Origin: Hoplostethus atlanticus
Taxonomy: Eukaryota > Chordata > Actinopteri > Trachichthyiformes > Trachichthyidae
NCBI GenBank assembly: GCA_034670405.1
Contig: JAXDDX010000062.1
Coordinates: 1,116,001-1,180,000 of the forward strand
Direction of reading: 5' to 3'
DNA: 64,000 bases
Within the stretch, counting starts at the first letter, position 1; each line of letters begins with the position of its first letter. A model generated the notes under the pieces. It was not told where the DNA came from. It did not search any database and was given only the letters and a program-made list of their open reading frames with translations. Of this stretch, positions 47,943-62,056 are shown one piece after another. Both the position numbers and the translations under genes were made by a program.

Positions 47943-49823
47943 GACTGTAAATGTTGCAATGACGTCACTGAAGCGCGACAAGACACAAACCCGGCTTAAA
48001 CCAAACCACGTTTTCCTGCTTCTGTCCAAACCTAGCTATGTTAGTTATGACCAGCACTGCTACTGAATGCGTGAAACTGACAGGGTGTCAGTTTTGCATT
48101 AAGCTCCATGATGGGATAATGTGAAACAAAAATAGGCTAGTCTACGATCAGCAAACGTGTATCGTGTATCAACAGACGTGTATGCGTGTGTTAAAGAATC
48201 TGCATTCATTTTCTTACCCTCTTTTTTTAAGAATCTGCACGGCGTAACAATACATATCCACAGTCAAGTTGACAATAAACAGCAATCTAATTCTTGCAAC
48301 AGCAAAATATGTAGCGTTTACTCATGTTGTGACACTCAAGGACATTACACTAAATATGACATGAACTTGGGTGGGAATGAAACACCCAATTTGAGATGGT
48401 TCAATCAAAACAAAGATAACTTCTTTCATTTGGTCAAGTTTATTTTCACTTGGTCTCATCTTGTAAAATACATCTGATAACTCTGATTCAGGCAGCTGTA
48501 GACTGCTTAATTTCCATTTCTTTCAACTCAGGACAGTTTTCCAAATAAAAAGCTTACCTCTTCCAAAATGTACATCTTGATCATAAAAACAATCAAGGAG
48601 ACAAACTCAGATGCTTTGACTAGACAGGACTGATTCCAGAGTCTCCAGAGGTTCATTTGAATATTTACAGTTTCTTGGTTCACATTTGGGATAGATTTTT
48701 ATGGACACAAAACATCAAAAAGCCAGAAAGAAAATCTTCAATGGATACTCACCACTGAAACACCATTCAAGGTCAAGGATTAGGCTTGACCTGTCCAATT
48801 AGATTTAAATATAAATGACACCAAGGAAATCCTGGACTGGCCCGATATCTAGTAACCACACAATATCTAAACTGCTTTTTAGTTCTCACTCTTCAAGTGC
48901 ATAAAAAAAAAAAAAAAAAATCAAGTAAACAATGTTGGACACAAAAAAAAAACCTAAAAACAAATAAAGTACACCAAGATGATGAATCTTCCACAACATC
49001 AGTGGTTCATTCCCCTGAATAGTTCCCATTACCGAATAGCATCTTGTTCAGAAGAACAGCCAAACATCCCCTGTTCAGTAGCGGCCGTTGGACAGCCTCA
49101 ACACTCCTTCCGCAGCGTAGTAACGATGAAGACATTTCCGTGCACACAAATTCATCAAAGACGAATTCAGTGAGTGGCTAAACAACAATGAGCTTATTTC
49201 TTTACATCTTGTGGTGGCAAGAAAAATAAGAAACACACATAGCTATACAGATTAGTATAGAGCCACATAGGGGGGCTGTTGGTGAGCCATCCCCAAATGG
49301 AACTTTTATGAAGTGTGGTGTGAGTGATGAAGGTTGATTTCTTATTGAAGTGCTTGGGTTTGAAGGGGGATGGAATGAATTTTGAGAGGACCTCAAGTCG
49401 GAAACACGTGGCCGGATAGAGGGAATCAAGTTACTGAAGCATGTGTGTTTGAATGTGCACCTTCATTTTAAACAGCAAATCATCTCCCTGGTGATCTCCT
49501 TTATTCTGAGGCATACTGGATGGACAGCCTGGGGGAAAAACACCAAAAAAAACCCAAAGACAACAAAAAACAAACAATAAATCATAAAAATAAATCAAAA
49601 AAAATAAATCACCTGAATGTCTTTTTCCTACCCCCAAATATTAATTACAATGACATTTGAAATGCTCAGTTGTTTTTACCTAAAGTGAAAATGTGATAAA
49701 CAAAATTATCTATCTAGTAGTAACCCTTCAGTTAGCTGACCAACCATTATAGTTTGTCTGAACACAAGAGGAACATAGGAGACGTAACGTGGCTCAGTTC
49801 TACTAACAGATCTACATGGGTTT

Positions 49824-49898
<75 letters not shown>

Positions 49899-50136
49899 GG
49901 GGGGGGGGTACATTGTACTGTACATTGACAAATTAAGAGCGCATGTGTGTATTTAAAAAGGTGTGTGTATGTGTGTTCAGGGTCCACAGTGTATCTGTTC
50001 TTCATGTTCCATCGTGAGTGAGCCAGTGATCCTGTTCTCTTGCTTTAGTTTTGTCTCATCCGCTCAGTCCCTCTCCCTCCTGTTCAGTCATGTCGTTCCA
50101 CGCGCATTACCTCCTGCTGCTTTCCGGTCTCCATGG
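47943..50136. other. Gap between the ganab stop and the prpf39-family 5' end
   Basis: No gene is supported. A CpG-poor region upstream of the prpf39-family start includes A-rich runs (48902-48919, 48939-48950). A candidate ganab polyA signal on the minus strand is the complement of TTTATT at 49500-49505. A long (TG)n-G12 tract lies at 49827-49908, possibly inside the ganab 3' UTR. Confidence 0.55.
49827..49908. repeat. (TG)n tract ending in a 12-base G run
   Basis: About 70 bp of pure TG flows directly into twelve consecutive G, about 230 bp downstream of the ganab stop codon on the minus strand. Confidence 0.95.
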
Positions 50137-53100
50137 TTACTGAAGCATCACGGTCCAGTCTGCCCCTGCGTTCATGCCAGGCTTGCGAAGCGTCAACACT
50201 GACATGGAGGTGTCAAACTCAAACTCCAGTTGTCTCTCCTGACCATCTACAGAGACAAAGGGGAATAGGAGAGAACGGTCTACAATAAAAATTGTACGTT
50301 TAAGCAATTGAGACCAAAGAAAAGGTCACAAATCTCACCCCAGCACTGGGCTCCCATGTTACAGCATGTCCAAACATTTTGACATGGGGGTTTAATGTAT
50401 CCCCCTGCTAAGCACTCACCAGCAGTCAGGAGGGTAACCTTGCTGGGCTTACTGGCTCCCAGTATGAGGATGCGTTCGATCCAGGACTGGGTGGAGAACT
50501 GGGCATCTGGAGCCAGGTTACTGTGGAGGGAGACAGAGAGAGAGGCATTACAGTAGAGATCGACAGGGTTTTTAATGGGGCTGGATAATCGCCATCCAGA
50601 TGTTACAAAATGGATTAGGTGACTCCAGAATATTAACTCCAATATTAAGAATATCAATATTAACGTTTTCCTCCAATGTAGGAAATACCTTATAAACCCA
50701 CTTAAAAAGGAAAAAATCTACCCTATAACACTCACACTGTTAAAAAAAACAGGACAATTTATATCTGCCATTTCTGGCCACGTTTTCCTGTTTGGTGGTG
50801 TATTTTTCTTATTGCTGTGAATAACTGGTCAAACAGACGGCATGACGCCATGTCCAAATATTTCCAGTGCAGCTACAACAGAGTTTGATAGCAGAAAAGT
50901 TTTCAGTTATCTAAAACATCAATGGTAAACTTCAGGTTTTGGCGTTAGTCCCTCAGACTGAAAGATCAAGGACTTCTTTCTAGACGTTCAACAATCATAC
51001 AGGAACAAACCCATTGTACAAGAGGAGAGACACCAACAGTAGCCTCAATAGACCAGAATGCAATGCAGCTACAAGACGTGTTTTGAGTGAGAGGCGCGAC
51101 TCATTTTTTTCTCGACTGGAGACACTCGCTCTCTTCCGCTTACTATGCTGTCGCTATTGCTACACAAGTTCACACCTGTTCTCTGGAGGTTGTCCAGAGT
51201 CATTCTGGGAAATGAAGGAAATCACTAACTTATGTAGATGTGGACAAGAAAAAGAAAAAAAAAAAAAATAAAGACTTATCTGGGTTATTTAAAGAATTTT
51301 CCTTTAGGTAACCCAGATATTTTACAGAACAACGGACAGAGAATACTCTCATCACCCACATGGAGGAGAGGATGTTCTTAGAGAAGGACAGCCTCCTGTG
51401 GATGAACTCCTTCTTGTTGAAGTTGAAGGTGTGGCCATCGTCGATGTAGAGCTCACCCTCGGCAGTTCTCTGTAATAGACAAATGGTCAGACAGTTACCT
51501 TTCTAATGACACAGCGACTTGATGGGCTATGTTATAAAGGCTCTTAAAGTGTCAAGACCTGTGTGTGTAGCTCTGATTTACCTGGGGGTTGAGAGCCACA
51601 TATAAAGTGTAGGGATCCTGCTCCATGCAGGAGGAGGACCTGCGAACTCTAACCTTCCTGGGAATAATGGATCCGCCGCGTTGGTATACAGGGATCTGGC
51701 AACAAGACAGGAGGGTACATATTAACCAGAGAGAAGTGGAGAAACATACACACTATTCAGGGATGTGGATGGGCTTGAAAATATAGGATTTAGATTTGAA
51801 TTCTTCACAGCCATGAACAAGGAAGTGACTCCAACTCGCTCCATATGGATATAAATGTGACGCTGGAGTGAGAGTGTGTCTTTAAGGGGTTAGTTGGATA
51901 GTGTCTACATTTATATGTGGGTCTTACAGAACTCATGGTGACGGGGACATAAAGGTTCTGGGCCCCGTTGTGCTTCTGGAAGGTGTGAACGTCAAACCAG
52001 ACCTGAGAGACAGACAGTTTACAATAGGGTTAGACCAATACCAAGAAAAAGCAGTCATCTTAATGACACCATAAAGGTAAATCATTTCACTTGACAGGAA
52101 CATACAAATTTAACATTGAAGACTTTTGGCAGGATGGATAACTGCAAGATGTGTCAAGACCTCTGTAGCTCAGAACAACAAATCTGTCTCACCTCTCCTT
52201 TGCCAGGCAGGTAGGTGGTGATCCCCCTGGATCCCTCCTCAGTCACTGGGTGAACCAGCAAGTCCTTCCCTGCAGCAAAGCAACATGGTGTCAGTAGGGC
52301 TGGGAACCGGTTTGAAACAAGTTTGCTTTATCAATTCCCAGTCTTTTCTTTTTTTTTTTTAAATTCATTATTTATTTGCCTCCCTCTCCATTCCTGTCTG
52401 GTCTGCTCCATGTGTGAGTGACTGTGAGGCATAGTGAGGCTTACACAGCCGAGTGCCAGCGAGATTGAAAAGCAGAGGGGAGATCAGACGTGTGGCTACA
52501 CTTTGGTAAATAGTCTCGTTTGTCCTCTTTGTCACTATGCTGCTGTGAGACAAGGGAAATGTTCCAGCGCCACAGAGAACAGATCCTTTTTAGTTATTCT
52601 CAATTGAGACTGAAGAATCTGCAGTTTCAATCAATTCACATACAGAGCCATCACGTTATGGTGACATCGTGAGTTGCTTGTGGCTGCACAACTGTCCCAC
52701 CGGCTAACTCACCGAGCAAGAACTGGTCATCCATGGCGAAAGTAGCGGGGTCCTGAGGATACTCCACCCACAACGGTCTACAACAGAGAGAGACAGGTGA
52801 GCAGGGCTGGGTAAGGACCTCACAAGAACATTTTGATACTGTGGGTCAAGATACACAATATCAATAACATACAATGCGACTGAACTTTACAGTGAATTGA
52901 TAAACTATTCAATGTATTGCAATACATGATTATGTACATTATTACAGATTAGGGGACAAAAACTGATCTTATTATTTCCATTCCTCTTTATTAGGTAAAT
53001 TCAATATAAACAAAGCACATTTCTGTGTGCTGTACTAACTGCGCTGAAATAACTTTTAATAACATTTTAATAACTCTCCCATGTCCCCACCTCATGACGG

Positions 53101-56100
53101 GGTGTCCAGTGCGGTGTGCGTGGTAGAACAGCTGGTACCAGTAGGGCAGCAGGGCGTAGCGCTGGCGCACCACCTCACGGATCAGTGCAGTGTTTTCCGG
53201 ACCGAAGAGCCAGGGCTCGCGGCGGGGGGTGTCCAGGTGGGCGTGGGCCCTGAAGAATGGCTGGTAGGCCCCTGTCTGGTACCAGCGCACCAGCAGCTCG
53301 CTGCTTGGAGACTTGAAGAAGCCACCCACGTCAGCTACAGGACAGACAGGGTGGATGTTAGTCAAGCAAGGAAGTGTCTAGGGTGTTAAGCAGAGCCTCG
53401 TGTGTGACAGAATATTGTAGGGAAAAACTGTTTGAGTGGGAAATCATTATACAATATTAAATAATACTCGATAATGTCATCATAAAAATGAGCATTTCTA
53501 GATTTCTTTTGACAGTGCATGAGACACAGCAAGCAACAATGTTAAAATCAAATGCTACTAGAGCAGCCAGCAAAACCTTCCATGCCTTCGCCATGGTAAC
53601 GCATCATGAGTCTCATGCAGTTCCCCAGTGTGTTTTTCTAAGAAACCTTATCCAACACTCGAGGGTGATGACTAAGAATATTAACAGAAATGTCTATTCT
53701 AGCTGAGGCATTTTGTTTTAATCTAACTGCAATTAGGTATCCAAACTTGTCTGGGTGTGTCAATACAATAAATGATAGAGCCATTTATAGGAGAGGTTGC
53801 CGCGCTTCTTTTTAGAGCAACATTAGTGACACTTTTGATTCCACATGACGTAAATACTAGATTTAAATCTTTTTAAAACAACTTCCAAATCACAACCCGA
53901 CAGATTTAAAAGTCAACCATGAGACTCTTCAGCGATTCTCTGAATATTTGGTTCTTCTAGCACCTCCCTAGTGACTAGCTGAACAGAGTACAGTCAACTA
54001 CCAGTGGAGCAGCAGGTAAGCCTGGTGATGCTTACCCCCACAGAAAGAGATTCCCACCAGGCCCAGGCTCAGACACATGGGGATGGAGATCTTCAGGTGC
54101 TCCCACTCAGCAGCGTTATCCCCCGTCCACACAGCACCTGGAGACGCACACAAATTAAATACTACACGGTCCTCTGATAGAATAGCCTGACAGAGAGCTA
54201 CGTCCCTGGTTTCCAGAACAAGACCCAGCAGTGGACAAGGCTTAGTCCATTACATCAACCGATTTTCAAAGCACCATCTGATTCTTTGTTAAAATGTATT
54301 ACCTGTATATTTTATCTACCAGCTGAGCCATACTTTCAAATAAACAAGTAGTGCTTTCAATTTTGATTGAAATTTTGATCCTTTGATCCTAGAAAGCCCA
54401 GTTTGGCTGATAATAGCAGTACAGAGTAATGAGGAAGCAAGCAGGATGGAGTGTGAAGGCAGTGGCTCACCGTAGCGCTGTGACCCAGCAAAGAAGGCTC
54501 TGGTCAGGACAAACGGTCGCTCCACTCCCCCTGACCTCTGGATCAGGCCCTCCGCTGTAGCCATTTGCTGTATGTCGCATACAGGACAGTTAGTGGAGGA
54601 GACCTGCGTCACACACGCACAAATGAAAAGAAGCTACCAAGGTTCACATCTTCACACGAAGCCACGATCAATCAAATCACTCACCACATAGAAGCCGTAG
54701 AGGTTGTGAAGATCGCGATGCTCCACGGCGCCGTGCATGGCGTCTTTGTGCATGGTGACCTCTGGCCCGTTGAAGACCGACGGCTCGTTCATGTCGTTCC
54801 ACGTGTACAGGTTCTCCATGGTACCCTGGGGAGTGGAGCGAGAGGAGTTAGAGACAGGGGCAGTAGCTTCGAGGTTCAGCCTAGTTCAGACTACAAGACT
54901 GAAATGGCAGTTCAGACTAAATGACTGGCCTGGTTGCCGGTCCCGTCAGAAGGCTGTTCATACGAGGCAATGGGGCGTCACACACAAGAAGACGAGGGAT
55001 TACACTACCTGATGTTGTCCTTCAATTCATTTTTTTTCCTGGTTAAATAACAATAGCCAACATTTGAGATCTTCTCTGAGTGCCTTTACCAACCCATTTC
55101 CACATGCAGTTCCACATTGGAGAATGTTTTTCAGGCAGAAGCGGCCCTAAAGACTCACCTCGTACTGATCATAGGCAAACATGCTGGCCCACCAGGTCCT
55201 CATCTCCGGAGTGGTAAAGTCTGGGTAGCCAGCATTACCTGAAGGGTGTCATTAAATAAAACCAATCAGAAAAAGGTAAAAGACTACTCCACTTAAAACT
55301 GGATTTGTAATAGTCTAATCTAAATTAGATAGATATTGGATCATCAATCCCTTACCAGGCCAGCACCAGCCCTCGTAGTCTCCACCATCTTTGGTCTTGA
55401 TATAGAAACCCCGAGAGCGGATCTCATTATGGATCTTGTAGTTGGTGTCTACTTTGATATGAGGGTCCACGATGGCCACCATCTTTGGACAGAAAGAGAG
55501 AAATACATGTAAGTGGAAAAACGTGGTGACTTTTTTTTGGGCTCTCTGGGTAATTTTCTTTGCTGAGACAGTAGTTAAGGTAAAAGGGACACCTGCAGAA
55601 CAGACTAGAGAATGTTCTGGCAAGACAATCCTGTGCCAATGAAGACCCTGCTTCATCATGTGGGTGTCATTGTCTCTTGGCACAGTGTTCGGTTAGTTAT
55701 CGTCTGTACCTTGCGTTTCTTGTCCATGAGGCCCTGCAGCATGTCCTTGGGCGTGGCAAACTTGTGGGGGTCCCAGGTAAAGTAGCGCTTGCCGTCCGTG
55801 TGCTCAATGTCGAGCCAGATGAAGTCATAAGGGATGTCGTGCTGGTCGAAGCCCGCGTCCACCGACTGCACGTCCTCCTGGTCGTTGTAGTTCCAGCGGC
55901 ACTGGTGGTAGGCAAGGCTAGCCAGGGGAGGGAAGGCCTGGGTCCCTGGGAGAGGTGAGGGGGAGGTGAGATTGGTAGGTCAGGCAGGCTGAGAGGCAGT
56001 TACCTGGGGCCAGTGTATGCACCAATACATACACTGGTTTCAGATATTGGGCCGAAATTGGATAATTTCCACAATGCTAAACATTTATACCAAAGTGAAC

Positions 56101-59100
56101 ATGTCTGAGACCAAATTAATGCAATTTGATTTCTGCCTCACTCATGGTTAAAGATTTTATATTTTCTGATGCTGAAAATTTTCATTTTCATGCATTATCA
56201 TACTTACCCACAACACCAATTTAGGGATATAAGACTATATAAGTTAATGTGGGTCGGATCAATACTAAATATTAAGCTCAGTATTCAGAATCAGTATCAA
56301 ATAAAAACCGACAGTTGTGCATCTATTACTGGAAGGCGGCTGCTGCCTCACATTTACATCTGACCTCCTGTGTAAATGGCCAGTCATCTAGCCTCCTCTG
56401 ACCTGTAAGGGAGGCGTACTGGGAGAAGACGTCGTGGGGCGTCGGCCCCAGCATGACGAAGACGTCGATGATGCCGCTCTCAGAGATCCAACGCACGTCT
56501 GTCTGAGGCGTTTCACTGGAGCCCTGCACATAGTCCAGCATCTTCCCAAACACTGTCTGCAGAGGGACAGACACCACAGAGTCAGACTGAGTGAATGAGA
56601 GAGAGACTGTCTGTTTGTGCCTTTTCACGTCGCACCGGCTCATCTGTTGCTACCTTTCCAGCGGTGTTGGAGCTGATGTCCACCCAGGTCTCGGCGGCGT
56701 TGAGCCAGAAGATGCCGGTGGTCCGCTGGGAGTTGTGGGCTAGCATGACTGGAACGGCGCCATACAAGGCCATAGGGTTGTACAGCTCGTACTGGAACAC
56801 ATCCAGGTTATAGAGCCGGTACGGGTCCCCGCTACTAGAACACGAACACATAAACGAACACGAACACACACACACACACACACGATCCAATGCAAGAGGT
56901 TTGACCAATGACAGACACATCATGTACAAAAATGTCTGTCAGGGAACTATATAAATATTCCAAAACCGTAAAACGTACAATCATGCTGACATGTTTTAAA
57001 ACACAATTTCCTGTTTGCAGCTTGATTGACAGGTGTTTTGGGGTCACTCACTCTGTGGTTTTGAGTTTCAGGGTGTCTGCGTGTTCTGGGATGCCATAGA
57101 CGTGCTCAACACCCGGCAAGGAAAAGTCTAAACTGACAGCGGAGGGGCCTGTGGAGAGGAGAACGACCAATCAGGAGTTAGACTATGATGCTTTGCCTTT
57201 TCCATCACTTTTACTCATGGTTTTAAAGCATGAGCACCAACCAGAGACCAGCACAGAACTAGGAGACTTACCGTTAGGTTTGCTGTCCTGAGTGAGATTT
57301 AAAAGTTTCCTCCCACATGCCATCTTCTACTTTCTCTTCCTCTTCTTTCGCTGCCTGGTAGGGAAAGAAGGGGAACAATGCGGATACATATTGAGGAATG
57401 TTGTCAAAAGGGGGTAAAAGTGTGTAGAATAACAGGCAGGAATAGGAGAGAGGTGGAATTATATTTCAGTGTCTAGTTTCCCACCTCCTCGGCCTGGTGT
57501 GCTGGATCAGCCTCCTCTTTCTTCTCAGCCTCCGGGTCTGCCTGGCTGCTAGAATAGAGGGAGGGGATAGGGCAGAAAGAGAGATGTGTCAGTAAGGCAG
57601 AAGTACACAGCACTGATGGGTAACGAGATATGGAAGAAAAATCATACTGATAAAAGGAAGACATACAGGGAGGTGGGTGACTGGCTGCACCTGACTACTA
57701 ACTAGTATTCAGCTAAGTCCTAAAGGATTTCACTTTAATGACAAAGGGGACTGAGCAACTCCCTACCTTGTGGCTATTTCAAGCCACGAATCATGGGGAC
57801 AGGACCTCTAGAGGCTCCTGAGTCAACCCAATGGATCCACCACATACCAGGGTTTGATCTAGACCACAGCATTGCACCAGAGAATTTTGATAGGCGCATA
57901 CAACTATGGAGGTGTGTGACCTGCAGCACACATGCAAGAGGCAATGGTGGCAAACTTGTTTCTTTTGAGCTCAAATGAACCATTGAAACAAGGTCCCAGA
58001 AAAAAGAAAACCTGAAAATTCCAACTTTAGGGAAATCTAGGAATAAACTGTAAATGGCAGCATAACCACAAAGAGAGATGTTGCTGTTGGGTTTAGGGAA
58101 CTGGGTTGCATTGCCTGCGGTGGGACATAGTCTATGGATGTGTGCAGGCTAGAGTAGCATTGCTCTAGACACATTTCTGGCTATCGCAATAAGCTCTCAC
58201 AATGAACTCAGCAAGCAGGACATAAATAATTTGAGTTAACCCAACTGGTCATGAACCCCAATCAATCATACGGTTGCAGAGTTAGAGCAATTTGTCAGGC
58301 TGCTAGAGTGACAGTCTAGGTTTGTGATTTAGTTACCAAACATTTATCTGACAAGACAATGACATACAGTGAAAATCATTGCCTGGCCTACATGTGAACA
58401 TTCACGTTCTCTCAGGATGATTTCTTATTCTTTGTTACGTGTACTAAAAATTAACTTCCTGTGTTGCCAATAATTTTTTTTTAATTATCCCCTTAAAATA
58501 TGAAAATGGCTCACTAGAAGACAACAAGGGGCCAATTTGACCCACAAATTCATTCTGGATCAAGCACTGCCATGCAAACACACACCCCTCTCACTCACAC
58601 ATTTGAGACTCAAAAGTGTACTGAGTATGACTAAGTTGTAACTACTCAGGGTTATGGAGGTCTAGCAGTCCCTACATTTTACATAATTATTGGCAGCATT
58701 AGCACAAGAAACAGAATACACACTTACAAAGCTTAAGGGTCTTTACCTAGAGAATACCCACTTGATATTATCCCACACGCTAGCCACTGTGCTAGTTAGT
58801 TTATAGGAGAAACTAGGATGATAGGGAGAAGAGGACAGAACAACGAGTCAGAGACAATACTGAAAAAATAAACCATTTCATGGGAACAAAAAGAGAATCA
58901 TCCACTGTGTGAGCACGTGGATCAAAAGAGAGGGCTGGTCAAGAGGTGTGCATGTGTCAATGTGTGTGCGCGCCGTCTCTCACGTGTCCTTGCGCATCCT
59001 CAGGTGCTCAAAGGCCAGTAGGCCGCGCGAGTTTAGCGACATGAGCACCTCGTGCCCCTCCATGATGTCCAGTCGGAAGGGCCGGGCGCTGACAATGACC

Positions 59101-62056
59101 CTCTGAGACTCCGCCCCCAGGGACAAAACCACCCCGTTCTCATCCTGAGACAGAAGAGACAGGCTGAGGGAGAGAGGAGGAGGAGGAGAGAGAAGGTAAA
59201 AGCACAGAGGGGGTTCAGTTTAGTAGCAACATTAGAATGAGCTCTTCTCATCACTATTACCGTCTTTGCATTAGCCCAACTTATCTCCAAAAATACCTAC
59301 AACACGGTCATGCATTACACGATGTTCCACTACAGCCCCAGCTCTCCCCGTTAGTCAAACCTTGACTTCTTGCAAGCTGTCTGCATTTCAAAATAGTCAA
59401 CGTTAGACTGCCTAAATCACCAGTTGGGGCTACAATAGAGAAGAGCGTCCCATCTTAACTGAGATGCCAGGTATGGACACTTCTGCACCCACAGGAAGTG
59501 ATGAATCGAAACTTAAGAGCAAAATACAAACTGTCTCCTAAACAGCAGGGAGCATGCAGAGAGCTGGACTAGGCAACTTTAGATGTTTTGCTTCTCTCAT
59601 CCCTTTGGTATAAAGCACAGATCAGCCAGCTTAGCAATCATGAGTGTGCTATGTGCAATTTAGTGATGTCACCTTTCGTGTTTTCTGGGTTTTGAAGTCC
59701 CCAAATTTCAAACGGTTTCATCTCACTGCCATTTGCCTAGTGCAACTTTAAAGGATTTGATGCGGGCCCTGGTGAGCAACCAAACCAAGCTTAGTAGTTT
59801 GAACTGATGGTCGAGACCGTGATAGCAAAAGCCAGAAAGCATTAGTTATAATAGCAAAAAATGACAACTGCCCATCCCAGACCTGCTTGGCACCCTTTTC
59901 TGTATTAGGAGACATGAGCCCACGTCACTAGTGGACGGTATGCAGCCCAGTCTGGGGGGCTGGGGGACGCCTCCCCGGAGCATATTCTGTCATCACATTA
60001 GCCACCTTTATACATCAAACCGTCAACCCCTCCAACCCACCCAGCAGCAGTCAAACCCTGGGGATGACTTACGGCTCGGTAGGCGGCTCCTGGATGAGCA
60101 CGTCTGGGACCTCATAGCGAGGCTTCAGAGGCTTCAGCTCATTAATCTTCACCCTCGTCATGTTACCCTGGAGACGGTAGAGCTCCAGCAGCAGACGCAC
60201 CTGCCAGAGAGAGGGAGAGGGGAGAGGGGAGAGAGAGATAAAGGAGAAGTGGGGGAGGGTACAGAGGAGTTTAATTGCCGTCTGATGAACAATGTAGCTT
60301 GAGAGGTGTTGGATTCTAACTTGTATGAGATAACTTAGGTCAACTGTTTTAAAATGTGCAGTTATAGCATTTCTGATTGCCAGTATATTGTTGGCATGCA
60401 AAACAGGCCACTGGCAAGTTTCTCTGGTTGAGAAAAAGTGAGAGCCACGCCCCTTACTCAAAACACAACATGTATTGTGGCTGCATTGCGGCTATTGTCA
60501 GTGGAGAAATTGGTATCTCTTTCTCCTTGTATGATTGTTGAACATGTCATCGATGCAAAATTGTGAGGCTAGACAGAAGACCTTCTTTGATGCTGAAGGG
60601 AATCAATCCCCATGATGTTAACCGTTGACGGTTCAGCTATCAAACACTGGAATTATCTTGATGTGACGTGACATTGTCTACATTTGGCCATTTATTCGCA
60701 GAAATAAGAAAAATACACCATCAAACCAGAAATGCAAGGTACATCGTCAGTAGCTGTTTTTGTTAACAGTGTTAAAGTGTTTATGGTGGATTTTGCCTTT
60801 AAGTGTGATTGTTATACTTTATTGCTGTCATTGATGAGCTGCAGGGTGAGTCTGGTGTTGGTCAGCTCCATGGTCTCCAGCAGCGCTCGGTAGGGAGACT
60901 GGCCGGGCTTCAACGCTCGCTGACGCCTGTTTGGACACACACACTTTTACTAGCAATGTTCTACTCAATTATTCAAACAGTTGCCTTGTGCAACATCAAC
61001 TGAGTATATATATATTGTTTTTCTATGCAGGCTTGCCCATCTTTCCAACTGGTGGACTCACTTGCAAAAGGCACTCTGGTCACAAGTCTTGAAGTTGCCC
61101 CGGTCCACAGCCCACGTCCCACTGAGGCACACAGCCAGCCAGAGGAGCAGGACAGGCCCCATCCTACAGAGAAAACGCAGGAGGCAAACGTACAATTGAA
61201 ACGGTTTAGGCTATAAGCAATCACTAATATGGTTGTAAGCTAATAATGTAGCTTCGTTTACAGGACCAGTCTTTGACCGCTGCGCAAATGATTACAATTC
61301 CCCAAGCGTCTTCTAGTGTAACTACGTGGTAAACTACGCAAAAAACAGCGTACTTTGATCTCTCTGTGGTGCTCACACTGTGTCCCCAAGTGAGAGGTGG
61401 CACAATACAATGTCAGAAGCGGCTTAAGCATTTCCCGTTCCCACATCCTGCTACATCATGTGTGTATTTAATAGCAATTAAAGCTGTGGTTTAGGACGCT
61501 ATTTTTTAGGTTAGTCACAATATTCTAGCTCAGTGTATAATCTCCGATCGACACACTCCTGTGAACGCTAGGTTAGAAAGATAGACTTCAAATGATACCA
61601 AGAGAGATTAAGTTAGCTAGCTAGTCAGCTAACGTGCAACCGGTATCCCGGTTAAAACACAGCGGAACCTTTGAACGAATAAACTACATTGTTGTATTCA
61701 TCTTTCACTGACAGAATAACTCCTGACTGATTGTTCGGGTGTCCGACTGCATTGTTAACGTTAATTACCCAGAACGGAGTAGGTTAGCGTGCTAACCTAG
61801 CTAGCAGCGTTTATAGGGAGCTAAACCAGTGAAGGCTGTCAAGCCGTTAATTCAATTGAGGGGTCTCGACTTTTCCAATTATTCTTTCTGGCAGCGATTA
61901 AAATATTTATGGGTCAGTTTTGTTTCAGGTCTACTAAGTGGGTGACCACAGCGATCATCTCTGGCCTCCCGCGCACCGCTAAGATATTAAGCAAATGATA
62001 AATACACGATTAAACCGGGGAACTGCTTTGTCTTACCTTTCAGTGAAGGTGGCCAT
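50137..62056 (-). CDS. ganab: Neutral alpha-glucosidase AB (glucosidase II catalytic subunit), one-base frameshift in this copy
   Basis: Minus-strand coding exons: 62037-62056, 61062-61163, 60818-60926, 60073-60200, 58984-59163, cassette 58747-58812, 57485-57548, 57272-57354, 57052-57148, 56654-56834, 56403-56556, 55710-55945, 55356-55482, 55159-55238, 54685-54825, 54471-54567, 54036-54137, 53091-53334, 52713-52777, 52193-52269, 51928-52002, 51582-51695, 51360-51469, 50420-50520, 50137-50246. The GH31 ER enzyme, with PRKCSH, trims the inner glucoses of N-glycans for calnexin/calreticulin quality control. A signal peptide ([18 protein letters not shown]) precedes [15 protein letters not shown], the nucleophile Asp in WNDMNEP and the acid/base Asp in WTGDN are present. 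Exon 57272-57354 is 83 nt where 82 is needed, creating a stop at 57274-57276. Otherwise the protein would be about 953 aa with the cassette or 931 without (human 966/944). Confidence 0.93.
56862..56883. repeat. Short (AC)n tract next to a ganab acceptor
   Basis: It reads (GT)n on the transcribed strand, about 30-50 nt upstream of the acceptor of the exon 56654-56834. Confidence 0.85.
58747..58812 (-). CDS. ganab: ganab cassette exon, 22 codons
   Basis: Acceptor TCTCCCTATCATCCTAG and donor AG|GTAAAG bound exactly 66 nt, phase 2 at both ends, so it can be skipped or included without changing frame. The encoded stretch [20 protein letters not shown] then SR lines up residue by residue with the 22-residue insert of the longer mammalian GANAB isoform as I remember it (FS.K...T..S.WD.IK..FSR). 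It lies in the linker before the acidic region ([13 protein letters not shown]). Both neighbours also splice in frame without it. Alternative use is inferred. Confidence 0.8.
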
